Shown one piece after another: positions 33,450 to 41,348 of a stretch of 64,000 nt of DNA. The position numbers and the translations under genes were made by a program. How positions within the stretch are numbered: the stretch's first letter is position 1; every line of letters begins with the position of its first letter. The stretch comes from Streptomyces sp. Edi2. Its GTDB lineage: Bacteria > Actinomycetota > Actinomycetes > Streptomycetales > Streptomycetaceae. The notes under the pieces are model-generated. The model worked only from the letters and a program-made list of their open reading frames with translations. It was not told where the DNA came from and did not search any database. The DNA lies in NCBI RefSeq assembly GCF_040253635.1, contig NZ_JBEJGX010000003.1:2108001-2172000 (forward strand), written 5' to 3'.

Positions 33450-33881
33450 AGTGACTGCTCCTCCTCGTTCTCCTCAGCGGCAACGCACGATCCCGCGCGG
33501 GCATTCCCGATTCCCGGTGACGCGGAAGACCTCCCGCCTCGCACATGCCCCGGCGCAGGCCCGGCCAACGGCCTGAACCAGCCCCTCCCGCCGGCAACCC
33601 CGGCCCGCCACGCGCCTCACACACCTTCAGCAACCGCAACTCGCCCTGAGACCTCAATCGCCGCAGAGGCAGCCGGTTCGCTTCCACGCCAACTACACCC
33701 CGGCCTACAACCCCGCCCCGGCCCGCGCTCCCGGCCGAAGCGTCACCACCGCCCCGGCCGCCCACACACCCGCTGCCTACGCGCCTGCTGCGCCTTCCGC
33801 GCCTGTCCCGGACACGACGAAGGCCCGCTCCCCACCGGGGAACGGGCCTTCGTCTATCGGCTAGTGCCTATCGGCAAGAGC
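33450..33881. other. Intergenic region downstream of rpsA
   Basis: About 430 bases with no gene. It contains the rpsA terminator (33817-33853), then C-rich sequence, and the ribosome site of the PAC2 gene at its left end. Confidence 0.6.
33817..33853 (-). terminator. rpsA transcription terminator
   Basis: ACGAAGGCCCG (33817-33827) pairs perfectly with CGGGCCTTCGT (33843-33853), with an additional CCCC/GGGG inner stem. It starts 28 bases after the rpsA stop. Confidence 0.88.
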
Positions 33882-35405
33882 TCAGCTCTGGCCGCCGGCC
33901 AGCTTCTCGCGGAGCGCGGCAAGGGCCTCGTCCGACGCCAGGGCGCCGGAGTTGTCCGCCGACTCCGAGGAGTAGGAGCCGCCGCCGCCACCGGCGTTGC
34001 CGCCGCCGGCCTGGCCGCCACTCTGCGCCGCCGGCGCCGCAGCGCCCTCGGCCGCAGCCTGCTCGTCGGCCTCGCGGGACTTGATGACCTGAGCCTGGTG
34101 CTGCTCGAAGCGCGTCTGCGCCTCGGCGTACTGGTTCTCCCACACCTCGCGCTGGCTCTCGAAGCCCTCGAGCCAGTCGTTGGTCTCGGGGTCGAAGCCC
34201 TCGGGGTAGATGTAGTTGCCCTGGTCGTCGTAGGACGCGGCCATGCCGTACAGGGTCGGGTCGAACTCGACCGTCGACGGGTCGGCACCGAAGGCCTCGT
34301 TGGCCTGCTTCAGCGACAGCGAGATCCGGCGACGCTCGAGGTCGATGTCGATGACCTTGACGAAGATCTCGTCGTTGACCTGGACAACCTGCTCCGGGAT
34401 CTCGACGTGGCGCTCGGCCAGCTCGGAGATGTGGACCAGGCCCTCGATGCCCTCGTCGACGCGCACGAACGCACCGAACGGAACGAGCTTGGTGACCTTA
34501 CCCGGGACGACCTGACCGATCTGGTGGGTCCGGGCGAACTGCTGCCACGGGTCTTCCTGGGTCGCCTTGAGCGACAGGGACACGCGCTCGCGGTCCATGT
34601 CGACGTCCAGGACCTCGACCGTGACCTCCTGGCCGACCTCGACGACCTCGGACGGGTGGTCGATGTGCTTCCAGGACAGCTCGGAGACGTGGACGAGACC
34701 GTCGACGCCGCCCAGGTCCACGAAGGCACCGAAGTTGACGATGGAGGAGACGACGCCGGAGCGCACCTGACCCTTCTGGAGGGTGGTGAGGAAGGTCTGG
34801 CGGACCTCGCTCTGGGTCTGCTCCAGCCAGGCACGGCGGGACAGGACCACGTTGTTGCGGTTCTTGTCCAGCTCGATGATCTTGGCCTCGAGCTCCTTGC
34901 CCACGTAGGGCTGGAGGTCGCGGACGCGGCGCATCTCGACCAGGGAGGCCGGGAGGAAGCCACGGAGGCCGATGTCGAGGATGAGACCACCCTTGACGAC
35001 CTCGATGACGGTACCGGTGACGATCCCGTCCTCTTCCTTGATCTTCTCGATGGTGCCCCAGGCGCGCTCGTACTGGGCACGCTTCTTCGAGAGGATCAGG
35101 CGGCCTTCCTTGTCCTCCTTCTGGAGGACCAGGGCCTCGATCTCGTCGCCGACGGCAACGACCTCGTTGGGGTCGACATCGTGCTTGATCGAGAGCTCGC
35201 GGCTCGGGATCACACCTTCGGTCTTGTAACCGATGTCGAGCAGGACCTCGTCCCGGTCGACCTTCACGATGACGCCGTCGACGATGTCGCCGTCGTTGAA
35301 GTACTTGATCGTCTCGTCGATCGCGGCGAGGAAGGCTTCCTCGTTACCGATGTCGTTGACCGCAACCTGCGGGGTGGTGGCGGTGGTCTCGGTGCTGCTC
35401 GTCAT
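33882..35405 (-). CDS. rpsA: 30S ribosomal protein S1
   Basis: A 507-residue S1 protein that helps mRNA bind the 30S subunit. Four S1 (OB-fold) domains are visible: GDIVDGVIVKVDRDEVLLDIGYKTEGV, GTVIEVVKGGLILDIGLRGFLP, GVVSSIVNFGAFVDLGGVDGLVHVSELSW and GKVTKLVPFGAFVRVDEGIEGLVHISELA. The C-terminal ~100 residues are a low-complexity tail rich in Gly, Ala, Gln and Glu, typical of actinobacterial S1. The ATG at 35403-35405 gives the usual MTSSTETTATTP start. A near-consensus promoter 229 bases upstream implies a leader of about 220 bases, and a perfect terminator follows. Confidence 0.97.
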   Translation of the reverse strand: MTSSTETTATTPQVAVNDIGNEEAFLAAIDETIKYFNDGDIVDGVIVKVDRDEVLLDIGYKTEGVIPSRELSIKHDVDPNEVVAVGDEIEALVLQKEDKEGRLILSKKRAQYERAWGTIEKIKEEDGIVTGTVIEVVKGGLILDIGLRGFLPASLVEMRRVRDLQPYVGKELEAKIIELDKNRNNVVLSRRAWLEQTQSEVRQTFLTTLQKGQVRSGVVSSIVNFGAFVDLGGVDGLVHVSELSWKHIDHPSEVVEVGQEVTVEVLDVDMDRERVSLSLKATQEDPWQQFARTHQIGQVVPGKVTKLVPFGAFVRVDEGIEGLVHISELAERHVEIPEQVVQVNDEIFVKVIDIDLERRRISLSLKQANEAFGADPSTVEFDPTLYGMAASYDDQGNYIYPEGFDPETNDWLEGFESQREVWENQYAEAQTRFEQHQAQVIKSREADEQAAAEGAAAPAAQSGGQAGGGNAGGGGGSYSSESADNSGALASDEALAALREKLAGGQS

Positions 35406-35785
35406 GTGGGTAAAGGCTCCGGTGCGGACATTGAAGTCGTAGGTACTGCTACGCCGAGAGCCCGTATCGCCTCTGCATAAGCCGGACAGTGTCCAAGACG
35501 CATTCACCGGAAGCCCGCGGATGCCTGAGCATCCGGAGCGACCCGAAGATCGCCTCAAAACCGAGGGGACATACATACAGATGCGAGCGCGGCCTGCTCC
35601 GTCTGAGGCGCGCAAGCCCGCAGCGCAACTTGTAGCATACGGGGGCAGCCGGACCCGGTCAATGCGCGAACGCGCACACCGGGGGCAGAACGCCCCATAA
35701 CCGGCACACACGATGTTCCGCGAGGTCGAACGGCCTCACAGTCCCTGCAGCAACAAGCAGAGCGAACTTTACGACGACGGGCGCG
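35406..35785. other. rpsA leader and divergent promoter region
   Basis: The minus-strand leader of about 220 bases contains several stem-forming stretches, for example GATGC...GCATC around 35521-35533, and no open frame of note. The rpsA promoter is at 35634-35662. The right end is the upstream region of the methyltransferase gene. Confidence 0.55.
35634..35662 (-). promoter_or_regulatory. Near-consensus housekeeping promoter of rpsA
   Basis: Minus strand TTGACC (35662-35657), 17 bases, TATGCT (35639-35634). Hexamers and spacing fit the principal sigma factor. Predicted start is near 35627, giving a leader of about 220 bases. Confidence 0.85.
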
Positions 35786-36610
35786 ATGAACCAAGACCAC
35801 GAGCCGGAGGCGACTCGCCGTGACGCCTCGGACACCGAAAGCAGCCGGGCCAACCGGGGCTGGTGGGACAGCAACGCGGACGAGTACCAGAGCGAGCACG
35901 GTGCCTTCCTCGGGGACGACCGGTTCATCTGGGGCCCCGAGGGGCTGGACGAGGCGGACGCCGCGCTGCTCGGGCCGGCGGCCGAACTGAAGGGGCGCCG
36001 GGTCCTGGAGATCGGAGCCGGTGCGGCGCAGTGTTCCCGCTGGCTGGCGGCGCAGGGCGCGCTCCCGGTGGCGCTCGACATCTCGCACCGGCAGCTGCAG
36101 CACGCCCTGCGGATCGCCGGCGGACCGGGCGAGGACGCCCTCGGTCTGGTCGAGGCGGATGCCGGGGCGCTGCCGTTCCGCGACGGCGGTTTCGACCTCG
36201 CCTGTTCCGCGTACGGCGCGCTGCCGTTCGTCGCCGATCCGGTGCGGGTGCTGCGCGAGGTGCGCCGGGTTCTGCGGCCGGGCGGCCGGTTCGTCTTCTC
36301 CGTCTCGCACCCGATCCGCTGGGCCTTCCCCGACGAGCCGGGGCCCGAGGGCCTGTCGGTGGGGGCCTCCTACTTCGACCGCACGCCGTACGTCGAGCAG
36401 GACGAGTCCGGCCGGGCCTTGTACGTCGAGCACCACCGGACGCTGGGCGACCGGGTACGGGACGTGGTGGCGGCCGGATTCCGGCTGGAGGATCTCGTCG
36501 AGCCGGAATGGCCCGAATGGAACACCCAGGAGTGGGGCGGATGGTCCCCGCTGCGCGGGCATCTGATCCCCGGGACGGCGATCTTCGTGTGCTCGGCGGC
36601 GGGTTCTTAG
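35786..36610 (+). CDS. Class I SAM-dependent methyltransferase
   Basis: A 274-residue methyltransferase. Motif I is VLEIGAGAAQCSRWLAAQG near residues 73-91 (SAM binding); the acidic end of beta2 is PVALDIS; VEADAGALPFRDGGFDLACSAYGALPFV covers motifs II-III; and VLREVRRVLRPGGRFVFSVSHP is the post-motif strand. The N-terminal RGWWDSNADEYQSEHGAFLG is typical of an actinobacterial group of unassigned methyltransferases. The substrate is unknown. The ATG at 35786 has only a weak GACGGG upstream. It is divergent from rpsA. Confidence 0.9.
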   Translation: MNQDHEPEATRRDASDTESSRANRGWWDSNADEYQSEHGAFLGDDRFIWGPEGLDEADAALLGPAAELKGRRVLEIGAGAAQCSRWLAAQGALPVALDISHRQLQHALRIAGGPGEDALGLVEADAGALPFRDGGFDLACSAYGALPFVADPVRVLREVRRVLRPGGRFVFSVSHPIRWAFPDEPGPEGLSVGASYFDRTPYVEQDESGRALYVEHHRTLGDRVRDVVAAGFRLEDLVEPEWPEWNTQEWGGWSPLRGHLIPGTAIFVCSAAGS

Positions 36611-36827
36611 CGGAGCGGTGCCGACCGGTTTTACTGAGCCGGTGGCGCCCGGCTTACAGAGCCGGTCGTGCCGGCCGGGCGGACCGGTGGTGCGGTGCGG
36701 CGTGGCGGGGCGGACCGGCAGGACCGGCGCGGACCAGGCGGACGGCAGGGCCGGCACGGACGCTCGGGTAGGCGCTGCCCCCGGGGCAGCCGACCGCCGG
36801 GCCCGGACGGGGCGGCAGACTGGGGGC

Positions 36828-39776
36828 GTGATCCGTCGTGACGCCCTTGACCAGCTGCCCGTGCGTACCGCGCTGCCCGCGCTGCGCGCTGCCCTCGAAG
36901 GGCCCGGTGCCGCGGTGCTGTGCGCGCCGCCGGGCACCGGCAAGACGACGCTGGTGCCGCTGGAGCTGGCGGGCCTGACCGGCGAGGGGCCGGAGCGGCG
37001 GGTGCTGGTCGCCGAGCCGCGGCGGATCGCGGCCCGTGCGGCCGCGCGGCGGATGGCCTGGCTGCTGGGCGAGAAGACCGGTGACCGGGTCGGGTTCACG
37101 GTGCGCGGGGAGCGCCGGGCGGGGCCCCGTACCACCGTGGAGGTGGTGACGACCGGCGTGCTGCTGCAGCGGCTGCAGCGCGATCCGGAGCTGGCGGGCG
37201 TCGATGTGGTGGTCCTCGACGAGTGTCATGAGCGGCATCTCGACGCCGATACCTCCGCGGCGTTCCTCCTGGACGTGCGGGAGACCTTGCGGCCCGAGCT
37301 GCGGCTGGTGGCGGCGTCGGCCACTACGGATGCCGGGGGCTGGGCGCGGCTGCTGGGCGGCTCGGAGGGCCCGGCGCCGGTGGTCGAGGCGGCAGGTGTG
37401 TCGCATCCGGTGGGGGCCGTGTGGGCGCCGCCGGAGCGGCCGGTGCGGCCGGCCCACGGGATGCGCGTCGATCCGGCGCTGCTGGCGCATGTGGCGGCGG
37501 TGGTGCGGCGGGCGTTGCGCGAGCAGACGGGTGATGTGCTGTGTTTCCTCCCCGGTGTCGGGGAGATCGGGCGGGTCGCCGGGGAACTGGCCGGGGTGGA
37601 CGCCGAGGTGCTGCAGGTGCACGGGCGGGCCCCGGCCGAGGTGCAGGACGCCGTACTGGTGGGCGGGGGCGGCCTGCGCAGGGTGGTGCTGGCGACCTCG
37701 GTGGCGGAGTCCAGCCTGACCGTGCCGGGCGTGCGGGTGGTGGTGGACAGCGGGCTGGCGCGGGTGCCGCGGACGGATCATGCGCGGGGGCTCAGTGCAC
37801 TCACGACCGTGCGGGCTTCGCGGGCCGCGGGGCGGCAGCGCGCCGGCCGGGCGGGGCGTGAGGCGCCGGGGGTGGTGTACCGCTGCTGGTCGGAGGGTGA
37901 GGACGGGCGGCTGCCGGCGTTCCCCGATCCGGAGATCAAGGTCGCCGATCTGACCGCGTTCGCCCTGCAGGCGGCCTGCTGGGGCGATCCGACGGCCGGT
38001 GGTCTCGCCCTGCTCGACGCGCCGCCGGCTGGTGCGCTGGCCGCGGCGCGGGAGGTGCTGACGGCGATCGGCGCGGTGGACGGGACCGGCCGGGCAACGG
38101 CGCGGGGCGTACGGATGGCGCGGCTCGGGCTGCACCCCCGGCTGGCGCGCGCCCTGCTGGACGGCGCACCGGAGGTCGGCGTGCGCCGCGCCGCGGAGGT
38201 GGTCGCCCTGCTGAGCGAGGAACCGCCGCGGGCGTACGGGGACGATCTGGCGGCCGCGTGGCGCACCGCGCGGCGGGGCGGCGATGCGTACGCGGCGCGG
38301 TGGCGGCAGGAGGCGCGGCGTCTGGCATCGGCGGCCGGCGAGCCGCGGGCCGGGTCAGGCGCGGACGCGCACACGGGGCCCGGGTCGGACTCGGACGCCC
38401 ACACGGGATCCGGGTCGGACTCGGATACCCACGCGGGATCCGGGTCGGACTCGGATACCCACGCGGGATTCGAGGCGGGCGCGAACGTCGGGTCGGGTGG
38501 CGGTACCGATGGCGGGTCCCCCGCGGGCGGGAGCGGCCGGGGCCGGGGCGGGACCGGCCGGGGCGAGCGCTCAGGTTCCGCACGAGGCCGGGGCACCGCC
38601 CAGGGCGGGGAAGACCGGGCCGGCACAGACGACAGGCCAGGCTCGAACGACAGGCCAGGCTCGAACGGCCGGGCGGCTGCAGCCGCCGGCAGCCGTCGTG
38701 CGGGAGCCGGGAGCGGCGTGGCAGCGGTCACCGACGACGCGGTCGCCGGCCTCCTTGCCGCGTTGGCCTTCCCGGAGCGGGTGGCACGCGCCCGCGGGGG
38801 CGGGAGTTACCTCATGGCGTCGGGGACCGGGGCCGAGTTGGCGGGGGCAGGGGCGGGTCCGGGGGCGCAGGCCGGACGAGGGCACCGCGCGGGGCCTTCG
38901 GACGGCGGCGGGTCGCGGCTGCGGGATGCGGGGTGGCTGGCGGTTGCGGTGGCGGACCGGCCGGTGACGGCGGTGTCGGCGCGGGTGCGGCTCGCAGCGG
39001 TGATCGATGAGGAGACGGCGTGTGCCGCGGCGCGGGCGCTCTACTCCTCGGGTGAGGAGGTGCGCTGGGCGGACGGTGACGTGGTGGCCAGGAGCGTGAC
39101 CCGGCTGGGGGCGATCGAGCTGGCGTCCCGGCCGCTGACCGCGCCCGACCCCGGTCTGCTGCGGGAGGCGGTGGTCTCGGGCCTGCGGCGGGAGGGGTTC
39201 GGTCTGCTGCGGTGGCCGCCCGGGGCGGCGTCGCTGCGGCAGCGGCTGGCGTTTCTGCACCGGGAGCTGGGCGCGCCGTGGCCCGATGTGTCGGACGCGG
39301 CGCTGCTGGAGCGCGTCGAGGAGTGGCTGGGGGTGGAGCTCGGCCGGGCGCGGCGGCGGGCCGACCTGGCTCGGGTCGATGCGGGGCAGGCGCTGGCCCG
39401 GCTGCTGCCCTGGGCGACCGGCGACGCGGCACGCTTCGACGAGCTGGCACCGGAGCGCATCGAGGTGCCGAGTGGTTCGCGGGTGCGGGTGGATTACGAG
39501 GGTGAGCAGCCCGTACTGGCCGTCAAACTCCAGGAGTTGTTCGGCCTGCAGGAGTCGCCACGGGTGGCCGGCGGGCGGGTTCCCGTGCTGGTACATCTGC
39601 TGTCCCCCGCGGGGCGTCCGGCTGCCGTCACGGCGGATCTCGCCTCGTTCTGGCGGGACGGATACCGGTCCGTACGCGCGGAGTTGCGCGGGCGTTACCC
39701 CAAGCATCCCTGGCCGGAGGACCCTTCGGCGGCCCAGCCGACCCGGCACACCTCGGCGCGGCTCAAGCGGGGCTGA
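36828..39776 (+). CDS. hrpB: ATP-dependent helicase HrpB
   Basis: A 982-residue DExH RNA/DNA helicase. Walker A is APPGTGKTTLVPL near residues 28-40; motif II is VVVLDECHERHLD near 125-137; motif III is ASATTDAGGW; motif VI is AGRQRAGRAGRE near 325-336. The C-terminal HrpB domain includes VDYEGEQPVLAVKLQELFGL and HLLSPAGRPAAVTADLASFW. HrpB is usually near 820-850 residues; the excess is a low-complexity insert (about residues 500-650) with three 30-base DNA repeats. The GTG at 36828 is 6 bases after CAGACT, suggesting a leaderless mRNA. A damage-type promoter faces its 3' end from the opposite strand. Confidence 0.93.
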   Translation: MIRRDALDQLPVRTALPALRAALEGPGAAVLCAPPGTGKTTLVPLELAGLTGEGPERRVLVAEPRRIAARAAARRMAWLLGEKTGDRVGFTVRGERRAGPRTTVEVVTTGVLLQRLQRDPELAGVDVVVLDECHERHLDADTSAAFLLDVRETLRPELRLVAASATTDAGGWARLLGGSEGPAPVVEAAGVSHPVGAVWAPPERPVRPAHGMRVDPALLAHVAAVVRRALREQTGDVLCFLPGVGEIGRVAGELAGVDAEVLQVHGRAPAEVQDAVLVGGGGLRRVVLATSVAESSLTVPGVRVVVDSGLARVPRTDHARGLSALTTVRASRAAGRQRAGRAGREAPGVVYRCWSEGEDGRLPAFPDPEIKVADLTAFALQAACWGDPTAGGLALLDAPPAGALAAAREVLTAIGAVDGTGRATARGVRMARLGLHPRLARALLDGAPEVGVRRAAEVVALLSEEPPRAYGDDLAAAWRTARRGGDAYAARWRQEARRLASAAGEPRAGSGADAHTGPGSDSDAHTGSGSDSDTHAGSGSDSDTHAGFEAGANVGSGGGTDGGSPAGGSGRGRGGTGRGERSGSARGRGTAQGGEDRAGTDDRPGSNDRPGSNGRAAAAAGSRRAGAGSGVAAVTDDAVAGLLAALAFPERVARARGGGSYLMASGTGAELAGAGAGPGAQAGRGHRAGPSDGGGSRLRDAGWLAVAVADRPVTAVSARVRLAAVIDEETACAAARALYSSGEEVRWADGDVVARSVTRLGAIELASRPLTAPDPGLLREAVVSGLRREGFGLLRWPPGAASLRQRLAFLHRELGAPWPDVSDAALLERVEEWLGVELGRARRRADLARVDAGQALARLLPWATGDAARFDELAPERIEVPSGSRVRVDYEGEQPVLAVKLQELFGLQESPRVAGGRVPVLVHLLSPAGRPAAVTADLASFWRDGYRSVRAELRGRYPKHPWPEDPSAAQPTRHTSARLKRG
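38381..38470. repeat. Three 30-base repeats inside hrpB
   Basis: A 30-base unit beginning CGGGTCGGACTCGGA occurs at 38381, 38411 and 38441; copies 2 and 3 differ at one base. It encodes the Gly-Ser-Asp-Ser-Asp-Thr-His-Ala type repeat of the HrpB insert and keeps the frame. Confidence 0.9.
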
Positions 39777-39824
39777 GCGCGGGGCCGGAGGGGCGCGGAG
39801 GCGGCTCGCTGACGTCATGTGTCC

Positions 39825-39847
39825 ACGTTACGGCCCGGCACTGACAA
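39825..39847 (-). promoter_or_regulatory. Orphan RecA-NDp (PafBC-type) promoter antisense to hrpB
   Basis: Minus strand: TTGTCAGTG (39847-39839), 8 bases, TAACGT (39830-39825), an exact consensus match. It coincides with the last codons and TAA stop of the DUF3068 gene and points into the 3' end of hrpB on the opposite strand; no minus-strand gene follows until rpsA. Confidence 0.8.
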
Positions 39848-40937
39848 CGCCGTCGCCGGACGACGGCGGCGCGGGGGCGGGCGCCTTGCCGGCCGGGGTG
39901 CGAGGGCGGCGGCCGCGGGCTTCGAGGTGCAGGCTCAGGGCGAGCAACGCGGCGCCGAGGACGAGGAATCCCCAGGGGAGGTAGCGGGTGAGCAGGAGGA
40001 CGAGGGTGCGCTGAGAGGTCACCAGGGCCACGGTGGAGTCGATGTAGTCGCCGCGCATCTTCACATGGCCGGCGAACGCGGTGACCTTGCCGCCGCCGGG
40101 CAGCAGTTGGCCGCCGCGCAGCTCCTCCTGGTGGATCTCCTGGCCGTTGACCGGCGCGCCGGTGACCGGCTCCACCCAGAACATCCGCTTGGTGGTGTAC
40201 CAGCGGGTGGTGCCCATCTTCTCGACGGACCGGGGGGTGATGCCCTTGACCGGCATCTTCTTGGGGAGAGCGACCTTGGTCCAGGGGACGGTCTGCTCGA
40301 AGTAGTAGACCTCCAGGCCGTGGAAGGTGCGGGTGCCCCTGTAGTGGATGGGGGCCGAGGTGCGGGTCTGGGCGTCGAAGTAGGCGTAGTCGCGCTTCTC
40401 GGTGAGGAACGGCCACTTGTACTCGATGCCCTCGCGGCGCACCGGGTCGCCGTCGACCATCTCGCCGGTGGCGTGCACGGGTTCCTGGGAGTGTGCGTCG
40501 AACAGGTAGCGCTCGGGGATTTCGGAGACCATCTTGCCGTCGGGACCCACGACGTAGGACAGCGCGTCCCAGACGACGACATCGCGGCCGGCGGACTGCT
40601 CGATGCGCTCGGACGCGGCGACATCGCCCTTGAGGGTCTGCACGATGGTGACCTCGGGGACGCGCTCGGCCTTCATCGTCCCGTAGTTGAGGAGGGTGGC
40701 GGGCCTGGCCTCCAGGACCATGCCCTGGTACTGGCCGGGCGGGATCTTGGCGAGCCGCGGAAAGGCGTACCACCGCATCAGCGGGGACAGGGCGGTGAAG
40801 AAGACGGCGAGGGCGAGCAGCACCAGGCTCGCCGGGCGGCGCATCCCTCGCGCTTCTCCGCCCCGGCGGGGGCCCGCGGTGCCGGAGCCGGCCGGGGGCA
40901 CGGGGGTGGTCCCCCCGGTGGGCGCAGTGCGGCGCAT
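39828..40937 (-). CDS. DUF3068 (PorA-like) membrane-anchored protein
   Basis: A protein of up to 369 residues. A first hydrophobic helix (ASLVLLALAVFFTALSPLM) and a last one (GFLVLGAALLALSLHL) flank a large extracellular domain with TLKGDVAASERIEQSAGRDVVVWDALS, YKWPFLTEKRDYAYFD and GLEVYYFEQTVPWTKV, typical of DUF3068 proteins in mycolate- and non-mycolate actinobacteria. Function is unestablished. Two starts are possible: ATG at 40935-40937 (GGAGGGA about 12 bases upstream) or ATG at 40842-40844, which begins directly before the first helix. A 44-residue gene lies 18 bases upstream, probably in the same operon. The stop codon forms part of an outgoing damage-type promoter. Confidence 0.85.
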   Translation of the reverse strand: MRRTAPTGGTTPVPPAGSGTAGPRRGGEARGMRRPASLVLLALAVFFTALSPLMRWYAFPRLAKIPPGQYQGMVLEARPATLLNYGTMKAERVPEVTIVQTLKGDVAASERIEQSAGRDVVVWDALSYVVGPDGKMVSEIPERYLFDAHSQEPVHATGEMVDGDPVRREGIEYKWPFLTEKRDYAYFDAQTRTSAPIHYRGTRTFHGLEVYYFEQTVPWTKVALPKKMPVKGITPRSVEKMGTTRWYTTKRMFWVEPVTGAPVNGQEIHQEELRGGQLLPGGGKVTAFAGHVKMRGDYIDSTVALVTSQRTLVLLLTRYLPWGFLVLGAALLALSLHLEARGRRPRTPAGKAPAPAPPSSGDGVVSAGP

Positions 40938-40955
40938 GGCGGTGGCGTCCCTCCC

Positions 40956-41090
40956 TCAGGGGTGCTTGGGGACGGTGGTCAGCAGCGGCTTGGGCGAGGT
41001 CGTGCCGCGGGGTGCGCCGATCGCCGCGAGGGTGAACACGAGGGCGAGCGCCGCGGCCAGTCCGGCCGCGGCTGCTGTCAGGGCGCGCAT
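40956..41090 (-). CDS. Small membrane protein (SPW_0924 type)
   Basis: A 44-residue protein: one hydrophobic helix (LTAAAAGLAAALALVFTLAA) followed by a short outside tail, SPKPLLTTVPKHP. I recall this pattern from the small conserved Streptomyces family SPW_0924. GGGAGG lies 6 bases before the ATG at 41088-41090, a strong translation signal. It precedes the DUF3068 gene by 18 bases. Function unknown; it may be a membrane partner of the DUF3068 protein. Confidence 0.8.
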   Translation of the reverse strand: MRALTAAAAGLAAALALVFTLAAIGAPRGTTSPKPLLTTVPKHP

Positions 41091-41348
41091 GGTCGGCCTC
41101 CCGAGAGCTGATGCATCGTCAGGGAGGGGGCACCGTAGCAACGAGCGGCCGAGATGAGAACACGTGACACCGCCGTCCTGCCCTGGACGGCGGGCAGGAC
41201 GGCGGTGGGGGGGCCGGCGCGGCGGCCGGCCCGGCTGGGGGTCCCGGCTGGTCGGTTCGGCCATGGGTCCGGGGCCGGCGGGCGCGATACCGGACCGGAC
41301 CGGCCCGCGCGGCGCCGGTCCGGCCGCGGCGACGGGCCGGGAGTGCGG

